In this document: one piece after another, positions 25,336 to 39,784 of the stretch
Position numbering within the stretch: position 1 is the stretch's first letter
Layout of the letters: each line of letters begins with the position of its first letter
Assembly (NCBI RefSeq): GCF_024323335.1
Contig: NC_066579.1
Span: 132,176,354 to 132,240,353, forward strand
DNA: 64,000 bases
Direction of reading: 5' to 3'
Source of the DNA: Lathyrus oleraceus
Taxonomy: Eukaryota > Streptophyta > Magnoliopsida > Fabales > Fabaceae
Program-made: the position numbers and the translations under genes
The notes under the pieces: model-generated
The model's database searches: none
Seen by the model: only the letters and a program-made list of their open reading frames with translations
What the model was told of the DNA's origin: nothing

Positions 25336-26009
25336 CTTTTTCATATCAATCTGATTTTAATGATTTCCAAATTTCATCTACCAATTATGGAAATTATTCA
25401 CGATATTATATTCTTTCCAAAAGGTATAGTTAAAGTATAAATAGTTAGTGATTCGGATTTCCAAATTACTCATCTTCCTAACAATTCAAATATATAACTT
25501 TCTCAATTTTCATCTAAAGTGCTTTTAGTTAAAAACTTAAGTGAAACTTTATGCACAAATTTTTACAGCATCATTAAAGTTTTATTTTAAAAATTCTTAC
25601 ACTTAAGTATTATACATTGTAAGTTGTTTACTTGAAAGGGAAAATCAATTCTCATAATTGATACAAGTATGAATCTTCTTCATTACTTATTAGAAATTCA
25701 GAGTTATTTATTAAGTGTTATTTGTAATTGTGTTAGATAGTTAAGAGAGTTAAATTGATCGATTATAACATACCTTACATAATGAAATCTCTCACAGAGT
25801 GTGAGGGGACTTGAGTACTCTTGTTTGTAAAGAGAAATCAAGATATATCATTATGTTCTTTATTTTCTGCACTTATTTTTCAGCATCTTTACTTTTATAT
25901 CAGTTATGAAGGTTGTTCCAAGGTATATTAATTTATCACTTTATTCTATCATTTTTCTCTATGCAAAATTAAAAATTATCATCTTCACCAATTTAGTGTA
26001 TTAAATATG
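25336..26009. other. AT-rich spacer, no gene seen
   Basis: No recognisable coding or repeat structure found. Confidence 0.5.
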
Positions 26010-26137
26010 CATAGATATTGAATCAAAGTGGTTATTAATGATGAATCTAAATATGTAAAGTTTGTTCTTTTTTACTATGATGGAATGACACTGTTGAAGA
26101 AGTCATGTTATAAAATGTATGAAACTCAAGAAAAAGT
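26010..26137 (+). pseudogene. Possible RPA-like OB-fold exon
   Basis: A frame reads VVINDESKYVKFVLFYYDGM followed by TLLKKSCYKM. The pattern D-[DE]-S...FV.F..D...L..K.C resembles the C-terminal OB fold of replication protein A70-like proteins carried by plants and some Helitrons. A gta donor-like site follows at 26136. Only one exon-sized piece is visible and flanking exons were not found. Confidence 0.3.
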
Positions 26138-27022
26138 AAGTTCTACTCTCATTATTTAATTTAGAAGGTAAATTCTTTAAATAGATTAGTTTTGTGAAAA
26201 TAATGTATTGCGAACTTCACCCCTTTTAATACATCCTCTATGATAAATTTTGAGTAACTCAAGCATGTAATACATTCTATGTGATAAACATTACAAACTG
26301 AAATATAGGCTAAGAAGAATAAATCAACAACTAACATAAGACTATCCCTATTTCTAATATGCTTCATAATACATAGGCAAAAAGCATAATTAAACTATTA
26401 GACAAAGACAATACATTTACACACTTTAATCCACACAAAAACTTTGGTCTTTATAAGATGAGAATGATTAATATTGACCTAATTTTCAACATCAAATTAA
26501 ATATTTTATACGATAACACCATCTACATTATTTGGGAGGGGTTATAAACTTCAACCAAGTTAATGGAACTTTATTATCTACATCATTATTAGCTTTGTTG
26601 TCTATATTGTTATTACATATATTCCTTGTTTAGAATATTTCATTCTTCATTAATTCATTATCTGAATTTAATATGAATTATTTATATTTGTGTTTTCCTT
26701 CAACTAGAGAGAACAACATTTAAAAATAATGTATCTTCTTCTTATGGTCTAATTAATATTTAAAACCAACAAATTAAAGTGGATCCACAAACTTCAAGAT
26801 ATGCAATGAAGAAAAGGAACACTATTATAATTTCTAATTTAACCATTACAAATTCTTATTTTATAGGTAATGAATTTTTATCTCTTTATATTCAAATTGT
26901 TAATAATAAAAAATGACCAAAAATATAATAGTTTTTATTCAAATTTTATTTAATTATAATTATTTATGTGTTATATTTCTTATTATAACTAGAATGATTA
27001 TATATCATATGGAAATATTTTA
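26138..27022. other. AT-rich spacer, no gene seen
   Basis: Short open frames only, without recognisable content. Confidence 0.5.
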
Positions 27023-27062
27023 TCAACTAGTAACAAACTCGTGTATACGCACGGAGACAGTT
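27023..27062. other. Helitron-type terminal sequence
   Basis: A|TCAACTAGTAACAAACTCGT followed by a CGTG..GCACG hairpin. It reads as a plus-strand 5' TC end, or equally as a minus-strand 3' end (hairpin then CTAG at 27027-27030). The partner end was not found. Confidence 0.4.
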
Positions 27063-27279
27063 TGATGACCTAATATGTCTGCGCACTCGCTTTAGTTTCT
27101 CAAATTGTAAGAAATAAAAGAAATTGAATAGGATTAAACTTTAAAAAGACCATGCATAATAATATACCATACTTATAGGTACATAATAAAGTATGAGTGT
27201 TGTTTTACAACTCAAAACAACCAAATAGCATAATAGTTTAAACACCATCAAAGATCCAAAAGATTAATTGTTTAGTACA

Positions 27280-28982
<1,703 letters not shown>

Positions 28983-31900
28983 TAGTAGCACCAAAGTCTA
29001 AATCGTGTTAAATACTAATTATCCCAGAAGGAAAAATGACATCAAGTTATTCATTAAACAATCCCTCGTCCTTTAATGGATAAGGTTATATTTTGTTGAA
29101 AGAGAAAATGAAGTTTTTCATAGAAGGGGTGGATTATGGTATTTGGAAGGCTATGAAGAAAGGTTTGTTTGTTCCTACACACAAAGTTAATGGTGTTGCA
29201 GAAAACAAACCTGAAATGGATTAGACCAATGTTAATAAAGAAAATGTTCAATGTAATTTGAATGCGAAAGCTTTCATCACTAGCACTTTCAGTATTGATG
29301 AGTTTTTGTGATTTTCTCATTGAGAGAGTGCGAAGGAAATGTAGAATATCCTTCAAGTTACCCATGAAGGAACTAATGAGATAAAAAGGAAAAGTTTGGG
29401 CACATTAATTCACGGGTATGAACTTTTCAGAATAAAACCTAAAGAGACATAAATCAAATGCAAACACGATTTACTTATATCGTGAGTCATATGAGAACTC
29501 TTGGAAAAATATTTTCAAATGAGGAGCTAATTGTGAAAATTCTTAAATGCTTAAATTGTAGTGTGCAACCTAAAGTCACTGTAATTTGTGAAGCTAGGGA
29601 TCTTGCAACTATGGACACACATACACTTTTTTGTAAGTTGCAGGAATATGAGATGGAGCTAGAGAGACTGTTGATGATGAAGAAGAAAAGATAAATAAGA
29701 AAGTATTACACTAAAATCCACAAGCATTAAGATATGGATCCAGAAGATAAAGAGTGTCAAAGTAAAAGTAATGAACTCATGGAATTCATGTTTCTAAAAC
29801 TGAAGGAGTTCATAAAGCATGAAAAATAAACTCCAAGTCTCCAAGAGCAAAGTGAAGAAAACTCCATGTTCATTCATATATGTCATCAATGCGGAGAGAA
29901 AGATCACATCAAACAAAGTTGCCATTAAAACCAGAGAAGAAACCAAAATTAAATAAAGTTCAAGAAATCCCAAAGAAAAGAAAAGAGTGCATACATATAA
30001 TGGGATAACGATGATATGGACCCCTCAGATAAGGTAGAATAAAACATTTGTCTTATGGTAAATCATCAAGAAGATGAGATCAATTATCACTTTTCCTATC
30101 AAGGTATATTTCGCTTTTGTATGAAGCTAACAAAAGAAACAAGTAGATTAGAAAAAATTATCTCTACCTCCAAAGACATTATCTCTTCCCTTGTATTAAA
30201 AAATAAAAACATGTTGAAAGAAATAGAAAACCTTACATAGAGAAAAAACGATCTAATTAACAATTCTTCCTCCTTTCACAAAGACTAAGATGAATCTATC
30301 AAGTGGGATCAATATAACATTGTGAAAAATAAGATTGATGATCTTCAAAACATACTTGATAAACTCACTAAAGGAAGAAACAACTTGAATCTTTTATTAG
30401 GAAACCAAAGAGAATCTTATAATAAGGCTGGTCTTGATTAAGAACCTAAGAAAAACAGTAAAATCTTTAGTAACATTTGCAATGCTAAGTCCCCTTCCCA
30501 CTGAAGACCTTAAAATGCAACTAATATAATAAAGAATGTCATATTGTCATGTTCTGTTTTATTAAGAAAATCCATGTGAGCAAAGAAGGACATCCTCCTT
30601 CATACTTTTATAAAGAGAATTGTGAATATAAAATAAAAAGATAACTACTCATAATATTCACTCCACTAACATCAAAGAACCCAAAAAGATTTGGATACTA
30701 AAGGTAGAAAAGTCACATTGTGATGCATATTATGATATTGATAGTTGCACTTCAAATCACACAAACAAAGAAATAAATGTGTTCTATTGTTCCACTCCTA
30801 CGAGAGAAGAAATCTCTTTGAATAAAAAAAATAAGACATAATCATTGAATTTTTATTTTTCGGTAATAATATTAGCCTTTAGTTGTTCTAATTGAATAAA
30901 GCTTTATTGCACAAGTTACTTAGTTTTAAGTAAGTTGTGTAACAAAGGTAATAGAGTATGTTCATTTTTTCTATATGCATGGTACTTAAAAACCTTAATG
31001 TAAAATATTTGTAAAACTTCATTTGAAAAAGACCATAACTATAGAAGGACTCATACATATTACCTTTGGAGAAATAACCCCTAGTAGGTAGAAGTATATG
31101 TTGTTAATTGTGCAGGTGTCCCTGAAAGAACACCTTTCGAAGATGATAATAAAAGGAAATAAAAATATTCAAAGACAAGAGGAAGCTAGATGTCCAAATT
31201 GAGAGACTCGAGTTTAAGAAGTCAACTTAGAGAATCAATGTCTATCTTTAGAATGGAGGACCATTAAGGACCATCCCATTCAGAATGTTAATGAAGATAT
31301 TTCTAAGGTAATTGCATATCAACTCTCCCTTATCAAGGTATGTAACCTTATGGCTTTTGTTTCACAAATTGAGCCAAAGAAAATTGATGAAGCCATCGTC
31401 AAAGAACACAGGTATCTTTCTATGCAACAAAAGTTAAATTAATTTGAGAGAAATAACATATGGGAACCCATTCCTAAGCTAATTGAGTGGTTGGAACCTT
31501 AGTGGATCTTTAACAACAAACTTGATTTTTTGGAATTTTTTTGATAAATAAAATAAGGCACGTTGTGAAAGGTTACAATAAAAAGCAAATCATAAATTTA
31601 TATTAAACTTATGCTTTAGTAGCTCGACTAGAAGCGACAAGGATGTTTCTAGATTTCTCGTGCATTATATTTTCATAAAATCATTCAAATGAATGTAAAG
31701 AGTGCATTATTGAATAATCACATCCATAAGGAAGTGTATGTTGATCATTCTTCCGATTTTACGCATGCTTTAAAAATGAAAGGGCTCTCTATGATATGAA
31801 ACAAGCTTCTAGAGCTTTGTTTGATAATCTGAACAGTTTTATGCTTGAAAGCAAGTTTCTAAGAAGGAAGAATGATATAACATTTTTCAAATCCATTTCC

Positions 31901-32412
31901 TTCTTGTGCATGTTATTTTTGCATATTCGATGCTACTAACGGATCCTTATGCAAGGATGTTTATGATATGATGCAGATTAAAATTGAAAGATGAAAGAGT
32001 TATATATAATACCTTAGGTGTAGAAGAAAAAGTGGTTACCTGATGGCACTTGTCAATCGTGATGGATTTGAACAAGACGTTGATGGTGTATTTCATGAGG
32101 TTTTCTCAAGTTATCATGAGGTTTTAAAGTAGTACACTTAAGAGAGATTGAAAATTCGAAATATCAAATTCACTCTCTAGTAAGTGATTTATTAATTGCT
32201 TAGTAAATTTAGTTTCTACTAATAGGTGATCAACGTGTTTTATTTATTTTCCGACGTTTTTATTATGACAATGGAGGAGTATACTCTCAAGAAAAGTAGA
32301 GTATACTCTCTAATCATTTGAAGGGGAGTTTGAACACTACATTTTTATCTACTTATTGTTTCATTTTCCACCTACTTGAGAGATGAAATGTCATTATCAA
32401 AAAGGAGAAGAA
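28983..32412 (+). pseudogene. Sirevirus-like copia internal region, heavily decayed
   Basis: Pieces in order: gag capsid text (FIEGVDYGIWKAMKKG, about 29115; NILQVTHEGTNEIK, about 29350; ICEARDLATMDTHTLFCKLQ, about 29590) and a zinc knuckle CHQCGEKDHIKQSC (about 29884-29925). A gag tail follows (LTKGRNNLNLLLGNQRESYN, about 30363), shared with the relic at 48711-48941, and then a weak protease region (about 30690-30800). RT appears as PKKIDEAIVKEHRYLSMQQK (about 31375), VARLEATR (about 31620) and ALYDMKQASRAL (about 31785). Integrase and the rest of RT/RNase H are largely missing. Many stops and frameshifts mean no product is possible. The purine tract at about 32395 precedes the 3' LTR. Confidence 0.8.
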
Positions 32413-32749
32413 TGTGGATTTAGGTGCTTGCATGTATAAAGCATATGATCCTATTGAGAACCTTTCTAAATGCTTTAGTGACAACAACACCAATGATTGT
32501 TGAAGCCAGTGGTAATTGCTTTACAACTCTCTGATGATGGTAACCAAGCTTGAAGACATATCAAGGCTCATCAAGTAGGAAATTCAAGATTCTATTACAG
32601 TGTTTATATAATCAACGTATGTTGCAAAGAATTTGGAAATCCTTTGAGTTATGAAAGAGAGAAAGTGTGAAAGTTTGTTTGGTCGTGTCTGTATGAGTGA
32701 CTATAGTTTTGTAAAAGCACGAGAGTAACTCTTAAAATACTAAGGCAAA

Positions 32750-32781
<32 letters not shown>

Positions 32782-32820
32782 TTTGTGTGTGTGTGTGTGT
32801 CACACACACACATATATACA

Positions 32821-32914
<94 letters not shown>

Positions 32915-32922
32915 CTTTCTCT

Positions 32923-32988
<66 letters not shown>

Positions 32989-33053
32989 ACATATGCGCAC
33001 ACTCATACACACACTATCTATCTCCCACACGCATACTCTCTCTCTCTCTCATT

Positions 33054-33127
<74 letters not shown>

Positions 33128-33736
33128 AAAATCTCTTTTGAACCTTTTTTAACTATCAAAACTCTTAAAAATATTTTCAATGACCCAGTCGATTCGAAAA
33201 GTGTCAACTTCTTTTGAAGCATTTTTGGGAAATCGCATTGGTGTAGTGTTGTTGTTATTACTGTCAAAAGTGTCTTATTCTTGGGAAATTGAGATTGGTT
33301 TTTGAGATTAACCAGTCATAAAATCTCTGTTTGGTTCTTGAAATCATCCTAAAAAATCTCTAACCGATTTGTTAGCTCAGTATGGATAAAAGCTTCCTGT
33401 TTGGTTGGGGATAAGCCATTGTAAAATCTCTAGATTCAATTGTATTGAAGGTTTGTGGAAATAACTTGTAAGAGCTCAACTTCATAGTAAAAATCACTAG
33501 TGCAGACAGGAGTAGGCCAATGTTCGATCGAACTTTGATAAATCACTGATGTCATCTCTCTCAACCCTTATCTCTTAATATATGATATTTACTTTAATGT
33601 GTTTTATTTTCCATTGTTTATTTTACTTTGATTAGTGACACAAGTTATTGTTAAGTAATAAAACTTAAAATTTAATTGTGAATTTTGAATACAATAATTC
33701 ACTTTCTCTCTTGTGTTTGAAGTCATTTGTCTAACA
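32413..33736 (+). mobile_element. 3' LTR of the Sirevirus-like element
   Basis: Starts TGTGGATTTAGGTGC after a purine tract and ends about gtctaaca at 33736. It matches 27941-28982 in blocks (gatgatggtaaccaa, gagagtaactc, aaaatctcttttgaacc, tgacacaagttnttgttaag). It is longer mainly because of a microsatellite array. Confidence 0.7.
32750..33125. repeat. Compound microsatellite (CT, GT/CA, CTAT)
   Basis: About 375 bp of alternating (CT)n, (GT)n-(CA)n, (CTAT)n and (CA)n blocks. All three plus-strand frames are open through it, giving spurious Ser-Leu and His-Thr repeat ORFs. Confidence 0.97.
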
Positions 33737-33925
33737 TATTTATCCTTTTGATATACTTAAATAAATATTTGAAAAGGCTAAGGTATGCTTATCTTTTACT
33801 AATTCCATATGAATGTTCCATTTTAGAGTGTGTAAATATTGGACAATGTTGAATTTGATGTTGATACTGCAATGCAATTTTATGGTATGAAGAAAGATCA
33901 TAAAAGACAAGCAGAGTCGGATAGG

Positions 33926-35006
33926 CAGGCCCGGCCCTGTGCCTGTGCAACTGGTGCCACAGCACAAGGCCTCAAATGTCCATGGGGCCTCAAAATAAAA
34001 ATATATATAGTATAGGATTTGGGATGATGCTATTATTCTTGGTATTATGTATCTTGTGCTCCACCAATACAATAAAAATATATATAGTATAGTACAGGAT
34101 TCGGGACGATGCTATTATTCTTGGTATTATGTATCTTGTGCTCCACCAATACTGTTATATATTGCTACTTTTGCGTCTCCATGTTGAATGAATAATGATA
34201 ATTTAATACATAAACTAACACTACATTGTATAGTATATAATTGATTTAATTTTTTAATATGTCATTACTACTTTAAAATACGTGTTTAAGTATAACAGCA
34301 TAACATTCAATTATACAATAGAATAGTAGTAGTATTTACTATTTGGTGTCATTGAATTAATATCAATTTTATATTAATGGTTCATATGTTGAATTCTCCA
34401 AATTTAAAATTTACTAAGGTATGAATGATCTTTTGATGTAACACAAAGTTAAGTTGTATATTGATTGTCTTGTAATTTTTAAGAAAGATATTTCTTAATT
34501 ATGAACTCTTAAATAAATATTATACGGTTTATCAACTTATTTTATATATTATAAATTATAATATGAGTTTAATCAATATGCATCGATAGTGTAAAATTGT
34601 TTTACATTGTTATTTAATAGAATATATTATTTTGTCATATCATACAAATAATTTAAATTTTTCAAATTGATTTGATGAATATATGATCGTCTTTTGTTAA
34701 CACTGTCAGTGAATCATCTATTTTCTCTTATAATATATTCTATCAATATAAATATTATAGTAGTTTCGGTAAGATTTGTTTAAACGGATAAATATTAATA
34801 TCTCTTCATTCAAATTTAAATATTTGTTATTCATTTATTTTTTTATAATGTTATATTGTCATTATAATTACGCACTAAAAATATTATTATATTAATAATA
34901 TTTATTCTTCTTAATCAAAAAATTAAAATAAATTATAATTTATTTTATTAATGACCTATTATTAAAATTAGAACGGGCCTCTAATTTATTTGGACCGGCC
35001 CTACTG
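33926..35006. mobile_element. hAT-like non-autonomous element
   Basis: The left end CAGGCCCGGCCCTG and the inverted right end CAGTAGGGCCGGTCC resemble the CAGGGCCGG ends of plant hAT elements. The flanks share gatagg (gataggca left, gataggta right), suggesting an imperfect 8-bp duplication. GC-rich subterminal text (ggggcctcaaa, gggcctctaa) fits. The interior is AT-rich with no transposase frame. Confidence 0.55.
33994..34152. repeat. Tandem duplication of 77/82 bp in the hAT-like element
   Basis: aataaaaatatatatagtat starts at 33994 and 34071, and each unit ends at ccaccaatac. Three substitutions and a short insertion distinguish the copies. Confidence 0.9.
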
Positions 35007-35149
35007 ATAGGTATATTTTTTATTATGTTATTAAAAAGGAAAAATTGATATTCCATTTCTGAAGATACCACCAAAATTGCTTCTCTCACTATTTGTGAAA
35101 AACATCATATATGAACAAACATTTCACTAATCACATTATAGTCTGTAAC

Positions 35150-36120
35150 AACATGTTCTAATTTACCTCAATTGGTGTGAAGGTTCAAAACTCAATCAAT
35201 GATGGAGGTGGTCCTCCTCAAATTCATTCTTAGTGGTCAAAATTATCATCGAATTGGGAGTTTATAGCCAAAAGATAGTTCCAACCCGAATTTTGCTCAA
35301 CTAAATATTGATGATCCTGAAAATAAATTAGAAAATATAATGGGTCATTTGAGGTATGTATTCTATTAACTATTTTAATATCTATTTCAATTCATAAATT
35401 TTCATTATTTATTCATTACAATCTTATAGTTTATTGAATTATGTATTTTCTCATAAAATATTTGTTCAAAATATAAATAAAGGTCCTGATTGAGCTACAA
35501 TTGAGATTGGAAAAATTATTTAATCTTTTGGAAAAAACATGATGTTGATGAGATCAAACAATACTATGACTACAAATCTATCACCGTGTGAGGTTGTTTG
35601 GAGTTTATTTGCTTTTTTAATATTCATGAAAGGTGGTCATATGTGGTTAACTTACATTTATCTTGAAAATGGATAATCAGTTGCATTTGATGATAAATAC
35701 CCAATTGATAGTGTTGTTAATTAATTAAAATATGCTCAGGAAATGTTCTTGGCTTGGTTTGAGGGTGATAAAACTTTTATAGTGGGAAGAGATCTCAGTT
35801 ATGCTGAATTTCCATCCATGTTTGTTTATTTCTTACAATAAAAGAGGTGGCAGCCAAGGAAACAAGGATTATCTATTGGGAGACTTACCTATATACTTGG
35901 AACAGGTGAATTATACTATAGGAGGATATTGCTAACAAGTGGTTGTACAGGCTATAAAATTATAAATACTATTGATGGTTATACCCACACTAATTTTTAA
36001 GATGTGTGTTACGCTTTGGGATTATTGGAAGATAATAAAAAAAATACATTGATGCAATTATCAAAGCAAGTGAGTTGTCTTCTGTAAATCAATTAAGGAA
36101 ATTATTTGTTACTTTGTTTT
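35150..36120 (+). pseudogene. Relic of a second Helitron RepHel gene
   Basis: Decayed but ordered pieces on the plus strand: FTSIGVKVQNSINDGGGP and GQNYHRIGSL with FAQLNIDDPENK (35164-35340), matching the N-terminal domain of Helitron transposases. Further on are KGGHMWLTYIYLENG, LAWFEGDKTF, LSYAEFPSMFVYF, RKQGLSIGRLTYILGTGELY and VCYALGLLEDNK (35600-36040), matching the block between the Rep and helicase domains. The same order is seen in the gene at 7720-13262 (PRFAQLYVYDTENE, LTYSKFVSKFVYV, RQKGYTIGRLIWV). Stops are frequent, and the Rep motifs and helicase core are missing. Confidence 0.8.
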
Positions 36121-36157
36121 AATAAATACAATTTCAAAACCAGATATGTGTGCAACA

Positions 36158-39100
36158 TGTAAGACTCCAATTTTGACTTCTAAGATCCTTCATGTCATCT
36201 CATTATTTGCATTGGCTTTGAGATCACACATTCACATCCTCCTCACCCCTCATTCATTGGGTTTGCATTGGGAGAGATCACCAAAAATTTGTGATTGTAT
36301 CATACTTTGTTTTTCTTTGTTTACTAACCAAAATACCAAAAATATGTCTAGTGTAGTGTTATTTCTTTTGGAGGTAGTGTGTGCATCCACTTATGCCTCA
36401 TCAAGCTCACATCTAAGGCTTGAGACCCTCGGTGCAAGAGATCAATCAAAGAAAGGTTCACATTGGTTTCAAGCATCATATATGGATCCCCATGTTCTTT
36501 ATTTGTCATTTTGATCAAGAATTCATCAAGAGATTGAAGTTTGTTTGTCATGGAAACCCTAATTCATCTAGGTATCTTGTGTGCCTTCCTCAACAAGTTT
36601 CTTCAACATTTGATCAAATATTATCAAGGAATGCACCATTGTACTTCATCTTATACATATATGATCCTCCATGAGCTTCTAAGAGCAAAGGAACTTCAGG
36701 TTTGCAAGTTGGTTCAAGGAGTTTGACTAGAAAAGTCAACTAGTCAAATCTAGGGTTCCCTAGACTCTATCTCCTACAATTTTTGTCATATGAAAATGAT
36801 TCCAAAAGAAAAGTTACTATTTATGACATTACAAACAAATTTCATGTTTGCATAAAGAGCTAATTTTGCTTGGAAAGTCATTTTTATGGTGAGAGATTAT
36901 AGGTCATTTTGTTTGTGCTCTAGATAGAAGGTCAACTTCCAAGAACCATAACTTCCTCAATTATTATGATATGAATAAGATCCAAGTTTCATGAACAATT
37001 TCAAGATGTCTTATTCAACTTTTCTTCTTTGATAAAGGTCAAATTCCACTTACAATGGCATGTACTAAGAGAAAACATTACAGGTCATTTTGGGTCATCA
37101 CCGTTGAACAAGCAATTTTCCTCAACTTCTAAAATCCATAACTCCGTCATGCAAGTTGCAAATGGTGTCAAATTTGTGACCAAATTTAAAATCATTGAAA
37201 GAGATACAACTTTGAAGAAGGAACCAAAGTCATTTGAAGCTCATAGGGAAAGTTATTCACGGTGGAAAAAATGGTCATTTGACTTTTAACTTAGAAAATT
37301 TTCAAATATGTTTGGTTCCTCCAACTTCCACACCAAAATTCATCATGATCCAAGCTCCAAATGGAAAAAATTCCAACATAAAAGTTGTTCCCCTTCATGT
37401 TATCTTTCCAAAGAGTCTAAGATCATTGCATTTGGATCGAAATTGAGGGATTTGCACATAGTTATTTTGAATGACCCTATTTGAAAACTATTGAACTCAA
37501 TTTTCAACCAACATTGCATGGCTTCATGAAGTGATCTCAGCATCATTTGTAAACGAATTTAGACTTATTGCAATCATTATTTGGGCCTAAATGCATGCCC
37601 ATAAATGCAAGTTGCTAAATTTGGCCAATTTTTTAAATGGTGTGAAAATGAATTCACAGGCCTATATATACATGTGCATTGCCTCATAATTGCATGACCC
37701 TTGCCCAAGCTTTGATCTGCAAACCCCTAACCTCCACTGACAGAATATCTTGAAGGTTTCAATTGAAATCGATTTTTAGTTCTCTTTCTGTTTTTGAACT
37801 AAAACTCCAAGGACTCAAAGCCTTTTGTGTCCCAATCATCTCCTGCAAGCAAGAGGAAGCAAGGCCAACATCATTTGCATTGAGATCTAGCTCAGAATTC
37901 TCCACCCGAAGGTGAACTTTCAGAAACTTCAAGTCTTCAATTCTCTCTCTATTCTCCATAATTTTACTTGATCTATGGTTGGCTGAAGTCCTACCAATGT
38001 AGGCAACAAGATTGAGTTGTTTTGGGTTCAAATTGAAGCAACTCAATTTGCATACCTCATTTTTCAATTCCACATATCTTTCTATATAGTGAGAATTGGA
38101 AGAAATGGAGGTCAGATTCGTGTTCCTCGTGATTTTCTCTTTAAAACCATGTGTGTATATTCCATTTTTGTGAAACTTTTGGTTGGACCAGTCCGGTGAA
38201 GGTCACCGAAGAAGAAGACCAGAGCTAGGGCTCCGGTGGTGCGCTTGAATGATCCAGGTCATCTAATTTCGTCCATACCTTCTAATCTTGGCCCTTGGTT
38301 CTGATTACCATGTTTGTTGTGCATTGACTTTGGTCCACAATAGGCCTCATGCGTGTGGCTATCAGATCTGCCACCTCAATTAATGAAGGAGATCTGATGA
38401 TCCTCCTTTTTTCTGATTTAATTGATTTTCATTTTAAGATTTTAAATACGTCTTTCTTATTAAATTCATAATAATTTCAATTTTAATCCAAAAATTATGG
38501 GACTTTCACAAAAAATCTTTAAATAATTTCATCTTCCATATTTTGAATTAAAATCATTTTTTGGACTGGATTTGATAATTTTTGTGAATTTAATAGTTTT
38601 TGACTTGTTTTTAATTAATTTTAAATACTTTTGACTTTCCAAAAATTCTCAAAAATTTTGTCTAAGGTCCTTTGGCCTTGTTTGACCTAGGATAAATCCC
38701 TTGGCCATTTATTTGGTGATTTGAAGGGATTTGAGGTTTCCTCTTTTAAAATGCATTTTTATTCATTTAAAAATTGATTTTAATTTGATTAATTGTTTGA
38801 ATATTATTTTGAGCTATTTGATTGATCTTGTGATGTTGCATCTTCTGTTTTTCCTTGATCATGGTTGATTTCAACTTCTATTTGATCAATACTATTGGAT
38901 TTAGGGGGTTGATGAAGTGTAAACTTCATCCCTCAACATGAATGGATAGTATTGATCAGATGGAATTGCTCCCTTGATCAATTTAGCTTTCCATTTCCAT
39001 TTCTCTTCATCTTAATATCCTTCTTCCCTTATCCATCATTGACCAATGATTTCTCAACAAATCAAAACGCTAGTTGATTCATCAATAAGCTTGTGTCAGA

Positions 39101-39784
39101 TGAATCAACATGAGCTTGATTGAGATAGGTTCATCCCATTTTATTTTTGTGTGTGGTATGTTTTAGAAGCTTAGTTCATTATACCATGTCTCTAGCATGC
39201 ATTAACACCAATATCTTTATTGCCCCGACCTCAGATAGTTGTGACTTATACATAAGTCCAATTGCAATTGCTTAACATATAGCTAAATTTTGACCCAAAG
39301 GCATAGCATTTTTGTAAGTGAGATTGTAAGTATCCCATTCCTCATGGCATTGTGTGAATATTTAACCTATTTTCCATTTGTGAGAGCTAGTGACATACTT
39401 GTTGATTTATCCAAGTTGGATCCCTTCTCATGGATCATGTCTTGGTTCATATCTTCATGCTTGTGAGTGGATGGTTGAGTGTTCTCCAAAGAATGTACTA
39501 AACAATTTTTCTTCTTCCATTAACATTTCACTAACATTCCTTTGTATTGAATTTATTTTTTCATGTAATTTACTTTAATGAAATTAAATATTATTCACTT
39601 TATCATTCATTACCATTTACATTTCATGCAACTTGTTTATGTTTCAGTCATTTTCACTTTGCTCACTTGAGCCATATTTCGTGCTTGTATCATATTGCGT
39701 GCTTGTGATTTTATTCTGTTTGTGGTATTAGGACTTTAAATTACCTAATAACAACAAAAACCATAAAAAAATATATTGGTGGAT
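36158..39784 (+). mobile_element. Ogre-like LTR, 3'-truncated
   Basis: Starts TGTAAGACTCCAATTTTGAC and stays collinear with the LTR at 43430-48251. Both contain tttggctttg/gagatcacac text near the start, the cttcatgaagtgatctca block, and the motif ggaccagtccggtgaaggtcacc-type region (about 38185 and 45448). It stops at ttggtggat (39784), equivalent to about 47033 in the other copy, where a new LTR start follows. The open frames inside are non-coding LTR text. Confidence 0.7.

Noticed and set aside
32783..33217. Long Ser-Leu / His-Thr repeat ORFs in three frames
   Set aside because: All three frames are open simply because the DNA is CT/CA/CTAT microsatellite.
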